This document shows, piece by piece, positions 54,201 through 63,200 of a DNA stretch of 64,000 nt; the first letter of the stretch is position 1, and every line of letters begins with the position of its first letter. Location of the stretch: assembly GCA_036785705.1 (NCBI GenBank), contig JAWUZG010000056.1, forward strand, positions 18,358,501 to 18,422,500. Direction: 5' to 3'. The notes beneath the pieces are model-generated. The model was not told the origin of the DNA, made no database searches, and worked only from the letters and a program-made list of their open reading frames with translations. The position numbers and the translations under genes were made by a program. This DNA comes from Acanthornis magna (Eukaryota; Chordata; Aves; Passeriformes; Acanthizidae).

Positions 54201-57200
54201 CTCATGCAATTTTAAATTCCCATCAATCCGGCGGCTGCTCCGGCAGCTTCCCGCGGGATCCGCGGTTTGCTCCAGGAGGGAAGAGCGGCGGCGGCGGCGA
54301 CCTTGAGCCTGGAGTTGGTGTTCCCTTGGATAGGGAAGGGGCAGGGCCTGGACGGGAAGGGAATTTGGGAAAATCGGATAAAAGGAGTTTTTCCAAGGAG
54401 GCAGAGCAGGCCCTGGCGCAGATTCCCGGAGAAGCTGTGGCTGCCAAATCCCTGGAATGTTCAAGGCCCTTCGGACAGGGCTCGGAGCAGCCGGGGATAG
54501 TGGGATGGGGTTCTGTTCCAGGATTCCGGGATTCTCGGGTTCTTTGCTCTGCCCGGGGATCCTCCTGCATTCCAAGCTGGGATCCACATTCTGGGCCTGG
54601 ATGCTCCCAGCCTCCTTCCCAGGAGGATTTTGGCCATGGAAGAGCTGCACTCCCTCTCCCTAAGGACACACCATTCCCACATTCCTTGAGGACACCGCAC
54701 ACGTGGAATGTCCCTGACCCTCCTGGACGGCAAATCCGGGGCCAAACCCACCATTCCCGGATTCCCAAATCCCAAATTCCAGCCGGGAAGGCAAGCCGGG
54801 AGAACGGAGGAGCGCTCCCCTCCCCACCCCACATCCCATCATTCCTCAGATCCTTTCCCCGTGCGCCATTCCCACCTCTCCCGAATCCCTCCTTCGTTCC
54901 GGAGGCAGCTCCAGATGGAAGGAATTCTAATCAGGATTTAATTGCAGAGCACAGCTTGAGCCTCATTAATATTCCCGGAAAACCGGGAGCTTTGTCTGAG
55001 CACCCGGAGCGCTCCGGCTCCAGCCTCATCCCTGCTCCCTCCGCGTGGATCCCATGGAATCGCCATCCACACCCTGCCCGACCCCAAATCCTTTTTCCCA
55101 GCAAATCTCCCTTTTTCCCAGCAAAATCCCGGTGGGATAAAAGCAGGGATGCCCTTTGCAGCCTGCTCCGAAGGGATCCTCAGGATTCCTGGGATATCCA
55201 GCCAACGAATCCCGGCTGGAGCAGCCCTGGATGCTCTGTGAGCGCAGGAGTTAATCAATTCCTGATTTTTTTAACTGTGGCCTGATGAGCTCGTTAAGGA
55301 GAAACTCATTTTCCTTGGAAATCAGCAGCCCTCCAATTAATTGGGATCCATAATTAGCACCTAATGAAGGTAACCCGGATACCACGGAGCCACTCCGGGC
55401 GGGATTTGCTGCCGGATTTTTGGATCCTTTCCCCGGATTTTGCCCTCTGTTCCACCCAGCAAAGCTCCCGGGATCTGGGCCGGGCCATCTGCTCCTCCCG
55501 CACATCCCAAATCCGGGGTTTTCACGGAGCGATCCCGGGGCTGTGTGGGCTGGGCCTCCTCCTTCCCAGATTCCGGAGCCTCGGCCGTTGGGAATCAGCA
55601 TCTCCCCGGCACCGCTGGGATATAAATATCCCAGGGGAGTGGGCGAAGGAGAGCGCCGAGGGCTGGGAAGAGCAGGATTCGCTCCCCAAACCGAGCCGCG
55701 GAGGAATGTCGGAATCCTGGAATGGTTTGGGATGGAAAGGGCCCTTAAATCCCATCCCATTCCATGGGCAGGGACACCTCCCGCCATCCCAGGGTGCTCC
55801 GAGGCCTCTCCGACCTGGCTTTGAGGATTTGGTTTCAACTGGAGACCCCGCGGAAAACATTCCTTCATTTTGAGCCAGGGACCCAAATCCTCGGATGGCG
55901 CAATTCCCTAGGGAAGCAGCTCGGTGCCGTCGCGTCCCAGTTTGTGATCCCATCCTCCTGGAGCTCATCCCGTTCTCCCGGAGCTGGGAATGCTCACCCG
56001 GAGAAGGGAAGCATCCAGGGAATCCTCTGCGCTCCTTCCAGGGCCTGCAGGAGCTCCGGGAGGGATTTGGGATCAGGACATGCGTGGGATGCCCACGGAT
56101 CCTTGGCAGGGGCGGGGGCACCACTTCCATGGAAACAGAGGGATCGGTGTTCCCGCAGGGAATGAGCAGAGCTTTTCCAGACAGTGTTATCTCCCGAGGA
56201 AGCAGAGCAGGAAGGGGAAGGCTCCGTTTACCCGCAGGAAGCCGAAATCCAAACTGCTGCTCCCGGCAGGGCGGGGATCACGGGAATGGCTGGATTTGGG
56301 ATTGGATAGCAGCTGGATTTGGGATTGGATAGCAGCTGGATTTGGGATTGGATAGCAGCTGGATTTGGGATTGGACAGGGCTGGATTTGGGATTGGACAG
56401 GGCTGGATTTGGGATTGGATAGCAGCTGGATTTGGGATTGGACAGGGCTGGATTTGGGATTGGATAGCAGCTGGATTTGGGATTGGACAAGGATGGATTT
56501 GGGATTGGATAGCAGCTGGATTTGGGATTGGACAGGGCTGGATTTGGGATTGGATAGCAGCTGGATTTGGGATTGGACAGGGCTGGATTTGGGATTGGAT
56601 AGCAGCTGGATTTGGGATTGGACAAGGATGGATTTGGGATTGGATAGCAGCTGGATTTGGGATTGGACAGGGCTGGATTTGGGATTGGGCAGGGATGGAT
56701 TTGGGATTGGACAAGGCTGGATTTGGGATTGGATAGCAGCTGGATTTGGGATTGGATAGCAGCTGGATTTGGGATTGGACAGGGCTGGATTTGGGATTGG
56801 ATAGCAGCTGGATTTGGGATTGGACAAGGATGGATTTGGGATTGGATAGCAGCTGGATTTGGGATAGGACAGGGCTGGATTTGGGATTGGACAGGGCTGG
56901 ATTTGGGATTGGATAGCAGCTGGATTTGGGATTGGAGAGTGACTGGGTTTGGGATAGGACAAGGATGGATTTGGGATTGAACAGGGCTGGATTTGGGATT
57001 GGACAGGGATGGATTTGGGATAGGACAAGGATGGATTTGGGATAGGACAGGGCTGGATTTGGGATTGGACAAGGATGGATTTGGGATTGGATAGCAGCTG
57101 GATTTGGGATAAGAAAGGGCTGGATTTGGGATAGGATAGTGACTGATTTGGGACTGGACAGGGATGGATTTAGGGCAGGATAGGGGCTGGATTTGGTATA

Positions 57201-60200
57201 GGACACGGGCCGAACTCATCCCACAATTCCATCTTCCCATCCCAAAGCTTCCGCCTTCCAAAGCACCAGGAAGTTTTCCTGCAGGGAAAAAATTCCAGGA
57301 TTCTCTTTATTCCTCCAGACTCTGATCCAATTTCCACATCCTTGGAGCTTTTCCTCCTTAAAATTCAGGACGCAGGAGATTCCCTCAGTCTGAATGAATT
57401 TCCTCAGATTTTTCTTTTTTTTTCTCTTCCTGCTTTTAGCCTGCAGGAGAAAATTCCTTTAAAATTTCCTGTGGGAAAAAAATTCCTGAGTCTTCGAAAA
57501 AAAAAAAAAAAAAGAAAAGAAAAAAGAAAAAAGAAAAAAGAAAAAAGAAAAAAGAAAAAAGCGGATCCTTCAGCATTGCTGTTCCGGCTGATATCCCGGA
57601 ATTTATCCAGGGATAGATTTATCTGGGATCCGGCCGGGTTTAAACACCTGGATCGCTCCAAAAAAAAAAAAAAGAAAAAAAGAAAAAAAGAAAAGAAAGA
57701 AAGAAAAGAAAAGAAAGAAAGAAGAAATTAGGTTAAGATAGATTTGAATGCTGGGGCTGGAGCAGAGGAGGAGGAAAGGGCTGGGAATGAGGAATGTGGG
57801 ATGGGAAATCGGGAATTTTGGCCGAGCCTGAGGCAGCGAGGTCTGGAATTGCTGCGCTGTCCCAGCGCTTCCCGCCCCCTCTGCCGGCTGGAATCCGCCG
57901 GAATCCCGGGAAAACAGGGATGTCCCTAATCCCATTAAACGGGACATTATGGGGCCTTTTGTCTTTTTAATTAGCAATTAATCCCGGCCCTTCATTTTCT
58001 GGGAAAAAGGAATCCCCGGGGGGGTTTAATCCAATTTGTCCCGAGATCCTGGGGGCGTTTGGAATTTTTCGGGATGCGGTTTTTGTGTCCCGGCAGCTCC
58101 TCGGAGTTATTCCAGGTGGGATCCGTGCCGGCTGATGGGATGTGACGGGATTTATCTTTAATTTAGGAGCCTTCATGTTTAATGGATTTCTCCGGGAGGA
58201 GCTGGGATTTCAGCCTCCATCCTGGGGAAAAGGGCGGATTCCTTCCCTGCCTTTTGGCCTGTGGATAATGGGAAAGGGAGCGAAATCCCAGAGAAATCGC
58301 TGGTGGATTTTGGAGCGACTAACCTGGAAAATCTGGGAGTCTTTATCCCGAGGGATCCCGAAATGTGGAGTTTGTAGGGTCGCGTTTAGGGCCTGGGGAC
58401 AAGGAGAGGCTGGAGTGTGTCCCGGGAAGGGAATGGGGCTGGAAAAGTCCTGGAGCGCCGGGAATGGCTCAGGGAGCTGGGAAAGCTCATCCTGGGGGAA
58501 AGGAGGATCAGGGGCAGCTTCTCCCCCTCTGGAATTCCCTGCCAGGAGGGAATCGGGATCTGCTCCCAGGGAAAAACGGGAAAAGAGGGAACGGCCTCAG
58601 CTCCACGGTGTTTCCTCCTCTTCGGCTCCCGAGGAGGAGGGAGATCCTCTAAAAAACCAGGGAATGAATTTATCCTTAATCCCAGCCCCCGGAGACTCGT
58701 GGGGACTCGGGGATTTCCTGGGAAATCCCTCCCGATCCTAAAGCTAATCAGGGATCAGGGATGGGAAGAGTGGCCCTGGGGGGGCAATGTTCCATCTGGG
58801 AATGGGATCCGGATGGACGCTGCTCCCATCCCGACGGATTTCTGTGTGGGATCGAAGGATAGAGGGGAACAAAGGGATTTTTGCCACGTTTGTGGAGCTT
58901 CCCGGGAAATCTGAGGGTTTGGGAGCGCTCCTGGTTTGCCTTTTCCAGGGGAAAAACAGGTTTGGGGATTTTAAGACACTGAAATGATTTATTGGGAATT
59001 CCTGTTGGGTGGATTTGAAGGAAAAGCGGAATCCGGCCGTGGCCGGAGCGGAATTCCCACCCTTGTGCTGCTCCAAGGGCAGGAATCGTGGGCTCTCCCC
59101 ATCCCTTGGGTTTGGTGGCGATGGATCCCACAGGGAAATTCCTCGGGAGCTCATCGCAGGGACGGCGCTGGCTGTGCTGCAATTCCCGGGATTCTCCCAC
59201 CCCGGCAGCATTCGGACGATCCTCGGGAGCTCCTGCGATGCCATTCCCAATTCCGGAATGCCGAGGGGTCCATCCCTCTGCCTGCGGCTGTCCCAGCCAT
59301 TCCCAAAATTCCCTCTCCACCCCCAACCCATGAAATTCGCAATTTTTCCAATTCATTTTCCCTTTTCCCCACACAACCCGAATTATTTTCCCTTTTCCAA
59401 GCGCTCCGCCGAGGCGAGGGGCAGGAGCTGCCGGAAGATTCCCTCCTTCCAGCACTTTCCGTGGAAAAACCCGGGAGCTGCCGGAGCCGCTGTCCCTCAG
59501 GGCCGGAATCTGGGTCACCGAGCTTCCCCCGCCAGGGATCAGCGATCCAGGGATTAGGATTCACCTTGGATTAACTCCCGGCTGCCGCCAAGGCCCCTCT
59601 GAAAAACAGGAAAAATACAGCCGGAACCCGGGATTTTTTAGGGCTTTTTTTCCCTTTTTTTGCCGTTATTTTCCCTTCTCCTCTTCCAGGCGCCCTGGGA
59701 ATGGCACATTCCTTGTCCCTTCCCTCTGCGCTCGACTGATTTTAAACCAAACTCCGGATTTCTTGGGAAGAAACGATCCCAAATAACCGAACTTGGTGTT
59801 GTTCCCTAAAAATCCATCAAATCTTCTTTTCAAAGGAATCCCCCCGGCTGATTCCTCAGAATAAAAAGGGGTGGGATATTAATTCATGTTGTTAAAAGTT
59901 CCATCCAACTGGAATTCCACAGTTTTTGCAGGAATTTCGGCTCCGGCCGGGGGGTGAATGAGGTCACGGCAATGCCAGTCTGAAATTAGGGAAAAACTGG
60001 ATAATCTGAGCCCTCGGATAAGCGACGGGGGCTGGAATATTTAACATCACAACGATAAAACCGGGAATTGCATCCCAGGAATTCACCGGCAGCTCCGACA
60101 TTCCCACATTACCTTTTCCTTCCCTGTCTCATCCCTGGGAATTTTCCTCCCCAAACTTCATCCCTGCAGCTCAGGATGAGCGAATGAATCCCAAGAAACC

Positions 60201-63200
60201 TTGGGAGCGACAGTTCCTGGAGCTCTCCCCATCCCGGAGCTCTCCCGAGGGCAGAATTCCCGGCGCGTTCCTTTGTTCCCGTTAAACGGAGCCGGGAGCT
60301 CGGCACGGGGAAGGTCCGGAGGGAAGATCCATGAAAAATTCAGCGGCTGTGGGAGCTGACCCAGATATTCCGCACGCTCCGCCCGCGGCTCAGCGCGGAG
60401 CCAGCGCGGAGCAGGGGAGGACACCGGGGTGGCACCCGGACACGGCGTCGATTCCCAAATTGTGCCCCGCCAAGGGAAGGGGCTCCGGCAGCCCATCCCG
60501 GCGGGAATCTTCCCAGGATCATCCGTGAAAGCTTGGGAAGGGTCCCGTCCCGTGGAATCACGGATTTGGGATCGTTGAGCGGGAGTCGGTGATCCCGGAA
60601 TTTGGGGTTTGCTCCGTGGAGGAGCACCTTGGGCAGCGGTGCTGCCGAATTTGGGAGGGAAATGTCAAATTTGGGAGGGAAATGCCAAATTTGGGAGGGA
60701 TATCCCAAATTTGGGGAGGGAATGCCAAATTTGGGAAGGGAATGCCAAATTTGGGAAGGAAATGCCAGATTTGGGAGGGAAATGCTGAATTTGGGAGGGC
60801 AAATGCCAAATTTGGGAGGGAAATGCCAAATTTGGGAGGGAGGTGCCAAATTTGGGAGAGGAATGCCAAATTTGGGAGGGAAGTGCCAAATTTGGGGGGG
60901 AAGTGCCAAATTTGGGAAGGAAACGCCAAATTTGGGAGGGAAATGCCAAATTTGGGAGGGGAATGCCAAATATGGGAGGAAAATCCCAAATTTGGGAAGG
61001 AAAATCCCAAATTTGGGAAGGAAATGCCAAATTTGGGAAGGAAACGCCAAATTTGGGAAGGAAATGCCAAATTTGGGAGGGAAGTACCAAATTTGGGAGG
61101 GAAACGCCAAATTGGGGAGGGAAGTGCCGAATTTGGTAGGGGAATGCCAAATTTGGGAGGGAAAGCCCAAATTTGGAGGGGAAATGCCAAATCTGGGAGG
61201 AAATGCCAAATTTCCCAAAACCCCATCCCAGGCTGAGCTCGATCTCCCTCCTCCGACAACTTCCCGTCCCCGAAAACACCAATTTCTCCCCAAATCTGAT
61301 GATTTTCCCGTTGTTTTCCTCAATTTTCCATTCCAGACCGGCCGGATCGAGCCGAACTATCCCAAAGTTTGCGGCCACCAGGGGAACGTGCTGGACATCA
61401 AATGGAACCCCTTCATTGAGAACATCATCGCCTCCTGCTCCGAGGACACCTCGGTGAGCCGCGATTCCGGGAGGCGCTTCCCGATCCACCCCGATCCCAA
61501 GGATTCACTGTTTATAGGTTTACACGGCATTTGTTGTGGGAACGCTGAGGGAAGGGAGATCAGAGCCGATCGATTCCCAAACTGTGCCCTCCTGGGCTGG
61601 AATTCCCTCCTCCTTTGTTTTCCGGACACAAATCCAGATGGGGAGGGAGGTCCGTGAGGAAATTCCCGTGAGGAGCAGCTGAAGGAGCCGGGAAAGCTCA
61701 GCCTGGAGAAAATCCGGGGGGAATTCCCAGCTCTGCGCAATTCCCTGACAGGAGAGGGTCCTGGGGAAGGCTCGGGTTGGACATTGGGAATTTTCCCTTG
61801 GAAAGGGCTGTTAAATATCGGAACAGCCCAGGGAGGTTTGGAGTCCCCATCCCGGGAAGTGTCCAAGGAATTCCTGGATGTGGCACTCGGAGCTCTGGGC
61901 TGGGTTCAAACAATGATCTCGGAGCTCTTTTCCAGCCTCAGTGATCCCACGATCCACCCCAAAGGCTGGATCCCAAAGGAAAAACCCCGTGTGCGAGGGG
62001 AAGAGCAGGATCCATCCCTGGTTTTGCAGGACGAACCCCGGGGTTTGGGATGATCCAGTTTTTATCCCATTACAATCCCACCTCTCCTGATCCTTGGTTT
62101 TCCTCATCCAGTTAAATCCGGCATTTTTTATTGGCTGGAATCGTGGCAGGGAGAATGCGGAATGGGAAAAATTCCCATCACGGCCAGGAGTCACAGGGAG
62201 CTGTCTCCCGCTTCCCAGAGATTCCCAGAGAAGGTTCCCAGAGAAGATTCCTAGAGAAGATTCCCAGAGAATCTTCGATGCACCACGGAACAGAGGTGTC
62301 AGGAGGGATGTGAGGTACCGGGAGCACTCCATGAGGGAATTCAGGATGAGGATTTCAGGATACGGAAACACTCCATGAGCAAACCTGGGAATTCAGGATG
62401 AGTGTTTCAGGATACGGAAACACTCCATGAGGGAATTCAGGATGAGGGTTTCAGGATATGGAACACTCCACGAGCAAATCTGGGAATTCAGGATGAGGAT
62501 AAGGAAACATTCCATGAACAAACCTGGGAATTCAGGATGAGGATTTCAGGATACGGAGACACTCCGTGAGCAAACCTGGGAATTCAGGATGAAGGTTTCA
62601 GGATACGGAAAATGCCATCCATATCCTGGCATTTTTCCCAAGGGGTGCCGGAGCCGTTCGTTCATTGCTTATCCTTGAGGGACAATCAGCAGCCCGGCTG
62701 ATCCTGAAATTCCCAAAATTTTTCGGGATGGAGCTTTTCAAGGCCGGGAGCGGGGATGCTCCGAGCCCATCCCGGCGGCGCTCCGTTGCAGGTGCGGATC
62801 TGGGAGATTCCGGAGGGAGGGCTGAAGCGGAACATGACGGAGGCGGTGCTGGAGCTGTACGGACACAGCCGCCGCGTCGGCATCGTGGAGTGGCACCCGA
62901 CCACCAACAACATCCTGCTCAGCGCCGGCTACGACTACAAGGTGGGAGTGCCGTTCACGGGAACGCCGTTCCCAAGGTTTTTTCCCGGCTCTCGGCACCG
63001 CTGGGAGCCACCCGTGCACAGCTGGGATCGTGGAACGCCGAAATGGGTTGGGGTGGGAGGAGCTGAACACTCATCTCATTCCGTGCCTTCCATGGGTCAG
63101 GGACAGATTCCATGGGTCAGGGACAGATTCTGTGGGTCAGGGAGAGATTCCATGGATCAGGGACCAAATCTGTGGATCAGGAACAGCTTCTGTGGATCAG

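Noticed and set aside
56187..57261. About 330-codon frames rich in NPKSS/QIQ or WIWDW
   Set aside because: Translation of the 22/23-bp minisatellite; open in all three minus-strand frames.
62686..63070. Minus-strand frames over CORO2B exon 4
   Set aside because: Antisense shadows of the coding exon; reading MLLVVGCHS... is simply the complement of the WD40 sequence.
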